12,520 bases of DNA from an uncultured Veillonella sp. GTDB taxonomy: Bacteria > Bacillota > Negativicutes > Veillonellales > Veillonellaceae. Where the stretch lies: the NCBI GenBank assembly GCA_915066865.1, contig CAJZEE010000064.1, forward strand, positions 1 to 12,520, written 5' to 3'. A program made the translations under genes and the position numbers. This document shows, piece after piece, positions 1 to 6,993 of this stretch; the first letter of the stretch is position 1; each line of letters starts with the position of its first letter. The notes below the pieces were generated by a model that saw only the letters and a list, made by a program, of their open reading frames with translations, was not told where the DNA came from and searched no databases.

Positions 1-14
1 CGCTCTTCCGATCT
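1..14. other. Illumina adapter remnant
   Basis: The first 14 bases, CGCTCTTCCGATCT, equal the 3' end of the Illumina TruSeq read-1 adapter. The C before GCTCTTCCGATCT fits the read-1 side, as the read-2 adapter has T there. Genomic sequence probably starts at base 15. This points to an untrimmed contig end and not to biology. Confidence 0.9.
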
Positions 15-97
15 ATAAGGCATCAATTTGTTGTAGATTCATATAGACATTGAATTATAAAATATAGGTTATTTTATTTAACAGAATCATTCCTATT

Positions 98-125
98 AAA
101 AACGAGGCGTTAAGCCTCGTTTTTT
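98..125 (-). terminator. Bidirectional rho-independent terminator of the metal operon
   Basis: A stem of AACGAGGC (101-108) pairs with GCCTCGTT (114-121) around the 5-base loop GTTAA. It extends through flanking A/T pairs to about 11 bp. On the minus strand the stem is followed by five T, and on the plus strand by a T run as well, so it can stop transcription from both sides. It lies about 10 bases after the stop of the TIGR03943-type gene. Confidence 0.88.
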
Positions 126-134
126 ATGTAATTC

Positions 135-899
135 TTAAGGGTATACATAGCCTAATATAGGTTCTGCAGATTTGATTTTTGTAATCTCTACATATGGTTG
201 TTTACGACCGTGGAAGTCTCGCGTAGAAACCTTTCCTTCAATCGATACCCATTGTTCATTTTGTAAGCTATCACCATCTGTTTTATAGGCTGTCATGCCA
301 ATAGGGGCAACGTCAGCAATACAACAAGCCATAGCCATACGAGAAATAGTAAATTCGTTAGATTTTAATGTATTATCTTCGCGGTTCACATAGCCTGTCA
401 TATAAACTGTGTAGTCTTTATATTGATCCGCATTAGATCCAACTTTTACAATGGTTTGATAGAAATTGTCTGAGTTCAAAACGATTTCTTTTTTGTCCTT
501 GGAAATTCCTGGCTCTTTACTTTCACTGTTAACGGTGACAACCTCTCCAATAGCATCGTTTGTAAAGTCAAAATTGTTAGTATCATCGTTTACACGAGCG
601 GCACCATGAACGCCTGTTGATGGTACAAGAACAGGAGGAACGATGAGCAACATAATAGGAATAATAATTGGAACGATAGATTTCCAGTTATGTTTGTAGT
701 ATTTTGACGGAGCCCAAATAATCGTCGCTAAACCGCCTAAAATAAGGGCAACGCCACTAATACCTAGTAAAAGTTCATAACGAGGTGCAATATAGTTCAA
801 ATAACGACCTGTCACAATGAGGTAAATACAACAGATACCTAAGATGAGATACAATAGACCTTTCACGATAGAAAAGCGATCTTTCAGTCCTAATGTCAT
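135..899 (-). CDS. TIGR03943/DUF1980 (YcgQ-type) membrane protein, permease partner
   Basis: This 254-residue protein belongs to the TIGR03943/DUF1980 family, typified by Bacillus subtilis YcgQ, which is found as the partner of a YcgR-type permease. Three hydrophobic segments (about residues 12-30, 43-62 and 73-93) are followed by a soluble domain. That domain (about 135-252) holds the family signature, a TGYVNRED stretch, then NEFTISRMAMACCIADVAPIG with the adjacent cysteines C192 and C193, a plausible metal ligand pair. The transported substrate is not established; a metal is inferred from the neighbouring G3E GTPase. The start is well supported: AAGGAG sits 8 bases before the ATG. It is the last gene of the operon, 58 bases after the fusion permease, and that gap holds a candidate promoter of its own. 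Confidence 0.85.
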   Translation of the reverse strand: MTLGLKDRFSIVKGLLYLILGICCIYLIVTGRYLNYIAPRYELLLGISGVALILGGLATIIWAPSKYYKHNWKSIVPIIIPIMLLIVPPVLVPSTGVHGAARVNDDTNNFDFTNDAIGEVVTVNSESKEPGISKDKKEIVLNSDNFYQTIVKVGSNADQYKDYTVYMTGYVNREDNTLKSNEFTISRMAMACCIADVAPIGMTAYKTDGDSLQNEQWVSIEGKVSTRDFHGRKQPYVEITKIKSAEPILGYVYP

Positions 900-907
900 G
901 AAATCAT

Positions 908-913
908 CTCCTT
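908..913 (-). promoter_or_regulatory. Ribosome binding site of the TIGR03943 gene
   Basis: AAGGAG on the minus strand, 8 bases before the ATG at 899. It fixes the start and shows that this gene is translated independently of the upstream permease. Confidence 0.75.
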
Positions 914-932
914 TTAATTAATTAAGAACTGA

Positions 933-968
933 GATAATGATTATAAAAATTTGTAAATTAGCTAAGAA
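933..968 (-). promoter_or_regulatory. Candidate internal promoter with Fur-family-like box
   Basis: On the minus strand a perfect TATAAT (-10, 940-945) lies 17 bases after a weak TTCTTA (-35, 963-968, within the end of the permease gene). Overlapping the -10 is GATAATGATTAT (933-944), whose core ATAAT-G-ATTAT is a perfect dyad. It agrees with about 12 of 14 positions of the 7-1-7 consensus of Fur (TGATAATnATTATCA) or PerR (TTATAATnATTATAA). The leader would be about 30 bases. The region is very AT-rich, so chance similarity is possible. Confidence 0.4.
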
Positions 969-2493
969 AGAATTTGAATACTAATGCTGCTATATAGGAC
1001 ATAACGGCAATCGTTATACTTAATCGTATGATAAATGAGGTAGGCATATATTGTTTTAATATATATACGTTTTTGATATCTAACATCGGACCTAAGATGA
1101 GAAAGCCCATTACGGAACTAATAGGAAATAAGGTGCTCAAGGATTTACCGATGATGGCATCTGATGTAGAGCAGATTGAAAAGAAGAATGCTAACATCAG
1201 CAAAATTGGAATGGCTGTAAATTCTGGCAAGGTTAATCCTGCGTTGAGAAGCCAAGGCTTGCCATACACTTGAACTATAGATAGTACAGTTGCCGCCATG
1301 GAAAAATAGAATAAGAGTTGAGAAAACTCTCGTTCCATATGGACTAACAATCTTTTTTTATCGATATGTTTAGTTTTAGTTGTTTCTAAAACGATTTCTT
1401 CGTAGCTAAGATTCTGTGGTGTTCTTGCTTTCAAAATAGATGTGGCTGGAGGCCAAAATCGGAACGATAGGGCTACTAACAAGGCAACACCTAGTCCTAA
1501 AACGATACGCCATACGGAGAGCATGGGATTGTCAGGAAACGCATACCATGTAGAAAGAATGGTGATAGGGTTGATAATCGGGCTAGCGAGCATAAATAAA
1601 AGAGCTACTGATAAAGGGATGCCTCGATCTATTAGCGCCTTGAATAAGGGGATGATGGCACAGTCACAAATTGGCAAGGCAAAGCCACTGACCATAGCAG
1701 CCCCATAGCTTTTCAAAGAATGGTCACCTAACAGTTTTAGTAATACTCGTTGTGGTACGAAATAGCGAATAATCGTTGAGCCTACCGTGCCTAATAAAAG
1801 GAATGGAATGGCCTCGATGATGAGGCCCGTGATTATGGCGAAGCATTGGTGAATGGAATAGGGGATGTCATGGCGAAAAGCTGTGACCAACAGTATATAG
1901 GTTGTAATACCAATAACTAATAGATTAGGAATGAGTCCCCATGTGGAATTCCGGCACAGTTGTTCTACTTTTTCTGGTGTAGGAGCTGTTATAATTTTAG
2001 CCTCTCCGTTGTAGGTACGTAGTAAAGCGTGATGTGTATTGGATTCTGTGATAATACAATCTGCACTATACAATTGACTCATTACATCATTACCTAAACC
2101 AGGGAGTATGGTTGAGACAAATTGATCGGTACAAATATACAATACCTTTTCTACTTGTAATAGGTGGCTTAATATATCGCTATATAGTAAGGCTTCTAGT
2201 TGATGAAAGCTTACCATGCCATTCCACTCAATCCATAGCTCTTTTGGCTGTAGTCGTTTTAAATAATCCCCGATTTTACAGGCTATCAATTCGTAAGACT
2301 TGATATCGCTAGGAACAATGGCACTGAGTTCATCCGCATTGAGTTGTAAGGGCTCTTTGATGAGAGGTTCACTGCCTTCTTCGGCGCTGATTATTGCGGT
2401 ACCGCCTAGCTTTTTACGGTATTGTAATTGTTCGTTTATGAACGTGCTTTTACCGGATCCAATAAACCCTGTAACGATATAAACTGGTATCAT
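958..2493 (-). CDS. G3E-like P-loop domain fused to DUF318 (YcgR-type) permease
   Basis: This 511-residue protein joins two modules. Residues 1 to about 180 form a G3E/CobW-like P-loop domain: Walker A GFIGSGKST (9-17) and an ExxG Walker B equivalent, EWNG (89-92). The family's metal-binding GCxCC is absent, and the guanine-specificity NKxD motif is replaced by TESN (149-152), so nucleotide specificity is doubtful. Residues from about 185 to the end form a DUF318 permease with roughly eight membrane segments and its conserved cysteine motifs, LPICDCAIIPL (C276, C278) and CSTSDA (C441, D445). The ATG at 2493 is chosen over the GTG at 2502 because it gives an ATGA overlap with the upstream stop and an N-terminus (MIPVYIVTGF) parallel to the neighbour's (MIPIVIISGF). 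No good Shine-Dalgarno is present, so translation is probably coupled. The likely role is export or import of a metal or metalloid; the substrate is unknown. Confidence 0.85.
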   Translation of the reverse strand: MIPVYIVTGFIGSGKSTFINEQLQYRKKLGGTAIISAEEGSEPLIKEPLQLNADELSAIVPSDIKSYELIACKIGDYLKRLQPKELWIEWNGMVSFHQLEALLYSDILSHLLQVEKVLYICTDQFVSTILPGLGNDVMSQLYSADCIITESNTHHALLRTYNGEAKIITAPTPEKVEQLCRNSTWGLIPNLLVIGITTYILLVTAFRHDIPYSIHQCFAIITGLIIEAIPFLLLGTVGSTIIRYFVPQRVLLKLLGDHSLKSYGAAMVSGFALPICDCAIIPLFKALIDRGIPLSVALLFMLASPIINPITILSTWYAFPDNPMLSVWRIVLGLGVALLVALSFRFWPPATSILKARTPQNLSYEEIVLETTKTKHIDKKRLLVHMEREFSQLLFYFSMAATVLSIVQVYGKPWLLNAGLTLPEFTAIPILLMLAFFFSICSTSDAIIGKSLSTLFPISSVMGFLILGPMLDIKNVYILKQYMPTSFIIRLSITIAVMSYIAALVFKFFLS

Positions 2494-3359
2494 GATTGAC
2501 ACACTTCGTTATGTACCATTGGTACATTAAAATCTGTGCCGATAACGACTAAACTATAGTCATTAGTTTCACTAGGTGAAAGCGAACAGTAATGAGTGCC
2601 GTATTGGAGTTCGTGAGGACCTTCCGTGGTTGGTACAATCCCTTTGGCACGAAGCACTGTATCAGGCATGCCTTCTAAAATGGTTTTCCATTGTGCAAGA
2701 CTAAGGGTGCGCAAATCCTTAAAGGTATGACTCATAAATAAATGTTCATCGTGTAAGCAGTGATCATCATGACAATGATACAGGCGCTTGATGTAATCAC
2801 GCAAACCAATGGTATCCCATGCTTCTTCATGAATTGGTGTATGTGGCGCGAGGTCGCGAATCATACGTTTTGTAATGCTTGTCTGTTGAATATCTTCTGT
2901 ATGGCTCAAAAAAATCGCATCACTATGAGTGATTTGATCCTTGAAGAAAAGACCAAAATTTTTGATAAACATTGGTGCTTGCATAGCATCGACAGTCGTT
3001 ATTGATGCGTGAATGTAAGCAGATTTTGCAATGTCCTCGTCGTTACAAGTATGGATGATTTCACTGAGCTTGCTAACACCTGATGGCTCGATGTAGATCA
3101 TATCGATTTTGTAATTTTGCAGAATATCAAGTAGTGCTTGTTGGAAATTTCCTTGTAAGCTACAGCAAATACAGCCAGATGTTACTTCACGGACTGTGGC
3201 CCCTGTTTTTGCAAGATTAGCAGCATCGAGGCTAGTTTCACCAAAATCGTTTTCTATAATAAGAATTTTATCTTTCGATGTATGTTCTTTTAGTATATGT
3301 TGTAAGAATGTTGTTTTTCCAGAACCTAGAAATCCGGATATGATAACTATTGGAATCAT
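2490..3359 (-). CDS. G3E/CobW-family GTPase (metallochaperone type)
   Basis: This 289-residue G3E P-loop GTPase has Walker A GFLGSGKTT (9-17), ENDFGE (36-41), the metal-binding GCICC (62-66), Walker B EPSG (91-94) and VDA (123-125). A His/Cys-rich stretch (195-206, HCHDDHCLHDEH) and a CobW C-terminal-like segment (about 235-260) follow. Family members (CobW, YciC/ZNG1, HypB, UreG) use GTP to deliver metals such as zinc, nickel or cobalt. The position of NKxD is occupied by SHTED (152-156), an unusual change. The ATG at 3359 is chosen over an in-frame upstream start at 3443 because AGGAGGT (3364-3370) lies just before it and the family starts with this MIP motif. It is the first gene of the operon, ahead of the permease fusion. 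CobW itself works in cobalamin synthesis, but with a permease neighbour a general metal role is more likely. Confidence 0.88.
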   Translation of the reverse strand: MIPIVIISGFLGSGKTTFLQHILKEHTSKDKILIIENDFGETSLDAANLAKTGATVREVTSGCICCSLQGNFQQALLDILQNYKIDMIYIEPSGVSKLSEIIHTCNDEDIAKSAYIHASITTVDAMQAPMFIKNFGLFFKDQITHSDAIFLSHTEDIQQTSITKRMIRDLAPHTPIHEEAWDTIGLRDYIKRLYHCHDDHCLHDEHLFMSHTFKDLRTLSLAQWKTILEGMPDTVLRAKGIVPTTEGPHELQYGTHYCSLSPSETNDYSLVVIGTDFNVPMVHNEVCQS

Positions 3360-3363
3360 ATAT

Positions 3364-3370
3364 ACCTCCT
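3364..3370 (-). promoter_or_regulatory. Strong Shine-Dalgarno deciding the G3E GTPase start
   Basis: A perfect AGGAGGT on the minus strand, 4 bases before the ATG at 3359. It argues against the longer in-frame start at 3443, whose extra 28 residues are not typical of the family. Confidence 0.85.
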
Positions 3371-3385
3371 GCGTAATGTAAACAC

Positions 3386-3414
3386 AGTATACACCTATAG
3401 GATAACACAGAAAA
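3386..3414 (-). promoter_or_regulatory. Candidate promoter of the metal operon
   Basis: On the minus strand TATACT (3386-3391) lies 17 bases after TTTTCT (3409-3414), a poor -35. Two small dyads are close by: CCTATAGG (3394-3401) in the spacer, and an imperfect ATAC...GTAT repeat (3414-3429) upstream. A second possibility further upstream is TATAAT near 3483-3488 preceded by GTGCCA at 18-base spacing, which would give a leader of about 120 bases. The sequence alone does not decide between them. Confidence 0.3.
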
Positions 3415-3628
3415 TACTCTATGGGGTATATGGAAACTAGCAAGTTTATCAGAGTTTAACAGCCTTCTCTGAAATTTATAGATTATATACTATATATGAG
3501 TATACTGGCACATGTAGTTGATATTCATAATTATTTATAAATAAAACGATGCATTCCATGTTGTTCATATATGAAAGAATACTCCTGTATGAATAAATAT
3601 TTATTTATGTAGTTGAAAAATTTTTATG

Positions 3629-3689
3629 AAAAAAATCCCTCCTACAAGATAATTCAGTTGGAGAGATGGCTGAATTACTTGTAGGAGGG
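3629..3689 (-). terminator. Long-stem rho-independent terminator after pepD
   Basis: The arms 3637-3657 and 3670-3689 pair over 20 bp with one bulged A and a 12-base loop (TTGGAGAGATGG). On the minus strand the stem is followed by A and then seven T (A run at 3629-3635 on the plus strand), as expected for a terminator of pepD, about 95 bases after its stop. The plus strand has no T run, so it works in one direction only. Confidence 0.85.
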
Positions 3690-3783
3690 TTGGAGAGTCA
3701 CTATTACATGGGTCTCGTAACTTGATGTGTTATTTGCTTATAGTATAACAAATTATACATCAAAAATATAGTAATTATTTATT

Positions 3784-5232
3784 TTATTGTAATTTTGCTA
3801 ATAATGCTTTGAGGTACACATATACATTTTCAACAGAAGGTAAATGAACGCGTTCTGATGGTGTATGAGGACTTACGATAGTAGGCCCAAAGCTAATCAT
3901 TTGTGTATTTGGCAATACGCCTTTTAACAAACCACATTCGAGACCTGCGTGAATAGCATTTACATTAGCTGGTGTATCGAACATTTCGTTATGCAAGGAA
4001 ATCGCTTGTTCTTCCAATTTTGAGCCTTTGTCGTATTCCCATGCTGGATATCCACCTGTACGCTCTGCAGCTACGCCAAGTGCTTTTGCAAGAAGCATCA
4101 TTTTTTTCGTTAAGAATTCAAGACTATTGCTATTGGAACTACGAATAGAAATGAGTATTTCAATGGTATGTTGATTTTCACGTACGATAGCAATATTATT
4201 AGATGTTTCTACAAGGTTTGGGATAGACTTACTTACAGAATGAACCCCATCTTGTGCAAGATAGATATATGTAATAAGTGCTTCTGTTGTGTCTTCTGCA
4301 TATACTATTTCAGGAGTAGGAACATCTTCAACTACAAATGTAAGGCCTGGATCCTGTACGCTATATTCGTGTTGGTATTGTTTTTCTTGGTATGCGAGCA
4401 ATGTTTTAATGGCTGCCACATCTTCAGAGCGTACGGATAGTACAGCTACTGCCTTAGACGGAATTGCATTATGTTTTACGCCACCTTCAAAAGACGCTAA
4501 GCTAATAGGATATTGTTGTTGAATATCATAGAGTACACGGGTTAACACTTGGTTTGCATTGGCTCGTTGCTCGTTGATTTCGATGCCAGAGTGCCCCCCT
4601 TTAAGGCCGGTTACTGTAATGGATAAGCCCGCATCATAGCCTAGTTGATTGTTATCGCGTAACAATGGAATTTTTACATGTACGTGGCAACCGCCAGCAC
4701 AACTAACGGTGAAGTCATGTTCTACCTCTGTATCCAGGTTGAGTAAGTAGTCACCAGTTACTTGACCTTCTTTAATGGCAAAGGCCCCATCCATACCAGT
4801 TTCTTCGTTGGTAGTGAATAATAATTGCATTGGTCCATGTTGTTGGCTTTCATCTTCAAGGAGAGCAAGCATCATAGCAGCGCCCATGCCATTATCGGCA
4901 CCTAATGTTGTATGGTCTGCGTGCATCCATTCGCCTTCGATGATATTGGCAATTGGATCTTTAGAGAAGTCGTGGTTAGAGTCATGGTCTTTAACACAAA
5001 CCATATCAATATGACCTTGTAAAATGATGGATGGACGGTTTTCATAACCTGGAGATGCAGCTTTTTTGATAACTACATTAAAGATTTCGTCTTGATGAAC
5101 TTCAAGACCTAAATTTTTAGCAAAGTTCACGATGTAATCGCTGATGCCTTTTTCATTGCCGGACTCACGAGGGATTTGGCTCATTTCTTTAAAAATTTCT
5201 AATACGCGTTTTGCTTGAACGATTGTTTCCAT
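3784..5232 (-). CDS. pepD: Xaa-His dipeptidase / aminoacyl-histidine dipeptidase (M20)
   Basis: This 482-residue cytosolic zinc metallopeptidase of the M20C group is close in length to E. coli PepD (485). It cleaves dipeptides such as Xaa-His, and related enzymes have broad dipeptidase or Cys-Gly activity. The metal and catalytic residues are intact: HIDMV (H74, D76), GADNG (D113), TNEETG (E143 general base, E144), NLDTE (D167) and the C-terminal PHTPSE (H456). The lid/dimerisation domain is seen around GGHSGIEI (212-219). The ATG at 5232 is chosen because AAAGGT lies 6 bases before it; in-frame ATGs at 5247 and 5253 lack a ribosome binding site. The gene stands alone, divergent from the NAD operon, with its own terminator. 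Its likely role is salvage of amino acids from peptides. Confidence 0.92.
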   Translation of the reverse strand: METIVQAKRVLEIFKEMSQIPRESGNEKGISDYIVNFAKNLGLEVHQDEIFNVVIKKAASPGYENRPSIILQGHIDMVCVKDHDSNHDFSKDPIANIIEGEWMHADHTTLGADNGMGAAMMLALLEDESQQHGPMQLLFTTNEETGMDGAFAIKEGQVTGDYLLNLDTEVEHDFTVSCAGGCHVHVKIPLLRDNNQLGYDAGLSITVTGLKGGHSGIEINEQRANANQVLTRVLYDIQQQYPISLASFEGGVKHNAIPSKAVAVLSVRSEDVAAIKTLLAYQEKQYQHEYSVQDPGLTFVVEDVPTPEIVYAEDTTEALITYIYLAQDGVHSVSKSIPNLVETSNNIAIVRENQHTIEILISIRSSNSNSLEFLTKKMMLLAKALGVAAERTGGYPAWEYDKGSKLEEQAISLHNEMFDTPANVNAIHAGLECGLLKGVLPNTQMISFGPTIVSPHTPSERVHLPSVENVYVYLKALLAKLQ

Positions 5233-5533
5233 AATGGTACCTTTCATTCTCATGTAAAATAGATATGTATGTATTATTGAAAGCTTTTAAAACAATATAA
5301 AATAAAATATTATGGCGTAATGGTCGCTTGTTTTACAGTCTAGACTAGCTTCTTTCATACATACGAACTATATAAATTATTGTTGTATATATATAGTTAT
5401 ATCACAATAAAGATTATTAGGATAGCTTATGCTAGGTGCTAGCTATATAGGAATAATATTGTATAATGAGGGTATACGAATAACGAATAACAATTAACTA
5501 AATTTCTATAGATCTTAGAAGGTTGGTGAACTA
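5233..5533. promoter_or_regulatory. Divergent pepD-pncB intergenic region with dyads
   Basis: These 301 AT-rich bases must hold promoters for both directions. Two GC-richer dyads stand out: AGTCTAGACT (5337-5346, perfect 10-base palindrome) and GCTAG-GTG-CTAGC (5431-5443, perfect), the latter nested with ATAGCT (5422-5427) and AGCTAT (5441-5446). The second dyad overlaps where the pncB -35 would lie, which would suit a repressor. I cannot name the regulator. A pepD promoter is not clear; CATAAT near 5311-5316 (minus strand) is a weak candidate. Confidence 0.35.
5462..5467 (+). promoter_or_regulatory. Candidate -10 of the NAD operon promoter
   Basis: A perfect TATAAT about 67 bases before the pncB start. 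The -35 position is occupied by the CTAGC arm of a dyad and does not resemble TTGACA, so activity may be weak or need an activator. Confidence 0.4.
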
Positions 5534-6985
5534 ATGCAACATGAAAGCCGCAATATTAGCATGCTTATGGATTTTTATGAGATGACTATGGCACATGGCT
5601 ACTTTACAAAATTAAAAAATGTGGATCGCGTCGCATTTGATGTTTTTTTTAGACGTAATCCAGACAAGGGCGGTTTTGCTATTTTTGGTGGTCTCGAACA
5701 AATCGTTGAGTACATTTTAAATTTACACTTTGATGAAAGTGATATCTCTTATTTACGGAGTCAGGGTATTTTTAGTGAAGAATTTTTAGCTTATTTAAAA
5801 GATTTCTCTTTCACTGGTGATGTATATGCCTTCCCAGAAGGTTCTATCATCTATCCTAATGAACCTGTAATTACAATTGTGGCGCCTCTCATAGATGCAC
5901 AAATCATAGAAACTGCAGTGCTTACTATGATGAACCATCAATCCCTTATCGCCACAAAAGCTAATCGCATTGTTCGCGCTGCGGATGGGCGTATTGTGGC
6001 TGACTTTGGTGCTCGTCGTGCACATAATGTAGACGCTGCTGTATATGGTGCAAGAGCCGCTTACATTGGTGGTGTTCAGTCCACTGCAACCGTTTTAGCA
6101 GGGCAACAATTTGGCATTCCTGTCAGCGGGACCATGGCACATAGCTGGGTTATGTACTATGGTTCTGAATACGATGCTTTTAAAGCCTATGCCGAAGTGT
6201 ATCCAGATAATGCAGTATTCCTAGTTGATACTTATGATGTGTTAAACTCTGGCGTGCCCAATGCTATTAAGGTAGCAAAGGATGTATTAGAGCCAATGGG
6301 GAAACGCTTAAAAGGAATTCGCCTAGATTCTGGTGACCTTGCGTATTTGGCGAAAAAAGCGCGGCGCATGCTAGATGATGCAGGCTTAGAAGATTGTAAA
6401 ATCATGGCATCTAATAGTCTAGATGAGTATACAATCACATCTTTGCTCATACAAGGTGGCCCTATTGATATTTTTGGTGTAGGGGAACGCCTCATTACCT
6501 CTAAGAGTGACCCCGTATTTGGTGCGGTATATAAAATTGCTAGCATCGAGAAAGATGGTATGTGGGAACCTCGTATCAAGATTTCTGAAAGTGTAGAAAA
6601 AATTACTAATCCAGGTCTTAAAAAGGTATATCGTGTTTATAATGATAAAGGTCGTGCGATTGCAGATCTATTAACATTGTTGAGAGAGGTACCTGATACA
6701 GAGGAACCATATCGTTATATCGATCCTGAGCAACCTTGGCGTGAATTATATTTTGAAAATTGTACTTTTAAAGAGATGAAGCAGCTTATTATCAAGGATG
6801 GTAAATTAGTTGTGAACTTACCAACCCTAGAGGAAATTCGAGCATATGTGCAAGATCAATTAGCTAATGAAATTTGGCCTGAAGAGCAACGCTTTGAAAA
6901 TCCACATCGTCACTACCTTGATATGAGTCCTAGCTACTATCAATTGAAGATGGATTTATTGAACCGTATTTATCGGAAAAAGTAG
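5534..6985 (+). CDS. pncB: Nicotinate phosphoribosyltransferase
   Basis: This 483-residue enzyme converts nicotinate and PRPP, with ATP, to nicotinate mononucleotide, the first step of the Preiss-Handler route to NAD. Family motifs run in order: LMDFYEMTMAHGYF (11-24), FDVFFRRNPDKGGF (35-48), HQSLIATKANRI (135-146), DFGARRAH (157-164), SGTMAHSW (198-205, with H203 at the place of the phosphorylated His) and IRLDSGDLAYL (262-272), followed by the phosphate-binding GGPIDIFGVGERL. The C-terminal extension is as in the long Gram-positive type. The start has AGAAGG 11 bases upstream, a slightly long spacing. It is the first gene of an operon, with nadE 8 bases downstream. Nicotinamidase and nadD, also needed for the pathway, are not in the window. 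Confidence 0.95.
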   Translation: MQHESRNISMLMDFYEMTMAHGYFTKLKNVDRVAFDVFFRRNPDKGGFAIFGGLEQIVEYILNLHFDESDISYLRSQGIFSEEFLAYLKDFSFTGDVYAFPEGSIIYPNEPVITIVAPLIDAQIIETAVLTMMNHQSLIATKANRIVRAADGRIVADFGARRAHNVDAAVYGARAAYIGGVQSTATVLAGQQFGIPVSGTMAHSWVMYYGSEYDAFKAYAEVYPDNAVFLVDTYDVLNSGVPNAIKVAKDVLEPMGKRLKGIRLDSGDLAYLAKKARRMLDDAGLEDCKIMASNSLDEYTITSLLIQGGPIDIFGVGERLITSKSDPVFGAVYKIASIEKDGMWEPRIKISESVEKITNPGLKKVYRVYNDKGRAIADLLTLLREVPDTEEPYRYIDPEQPWRELYFENCTFKEMKQLIIKDGKLVVNLPTLEEIRAYVQDQLANEIWPEEQRFENPHRHYLDMSPSYYQLKMDLLNRIYRKK

Positions 6986-6989
6986 GAGG
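6984..6989 (+). promoter_or_regulatory. nadE ribosome binding site overlapping the pncB stop
   Basis: AGGAGG begins within the pncB TAG stop codon (6983-6985) and lies 4 bases before the nadE ATG. The packing indicates co-transcription and probably coupled translation. Confidence 0.85.
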
Positions 6990-6993
6990 GCCT

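Larger units (their letters stand above)
3360..3783. other. 424-base intergenic region
   Basis: This gap lies between the pepD 3' end and the start of the metal operon, both on the minus strand. It holds, from high to low coordinates, an AT-rich imperfect hairpin (3722-3763, TTGATGT pairing with ACATCAA, no T run), the pepD terminator (3629-3689), AT-rich DNA with a 14-base palindrome AATAAATATTTATT (3592-3605), a 6-bp-stem hairpin TCAGAG/CTCTGA (3449-3472) and the operon promoter region. I see no credible small gene or known RNA. Confidence 0.6.

Noticed and set aside
1028..1708. Open frames on the plus strand opposite the permease fusion
   Set aside because: They lie antisense to a well-supported gene, have no ribosome binding sites, and their products match nothing recognisable.
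3414..3429. MerR-type operator (ATAC...GTAT dyad) in the metal operon promoter
   Set aside because: Only 6 of 8 arm positions pair, and it does not lie in a 19-20 base spacer as MerR sites do.
3360..3443. N-terminal extension of the G3E GTPase to 3443
   Set aside because: A perfect AGGAGGT lies just before the ATG at 3359, and the family starts at this MIP-type segment. The extra 28 residues look like translated promoter region.
3658..3680. tRNA-Ser-like 5' end (GGAGAGATGGCTGA) in the loop and stem of the pepD terminator
   Set aside because: No D, anticodon or T arm and no 3' acceptor follow; the match is short and is explained by the hairpin.
4168..5014. Open frames on the plus strand opposite pepD
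   Set aside because: They are antisense shadows of a conserved peptidase gene with intact motifs; their composition is not protein-like.
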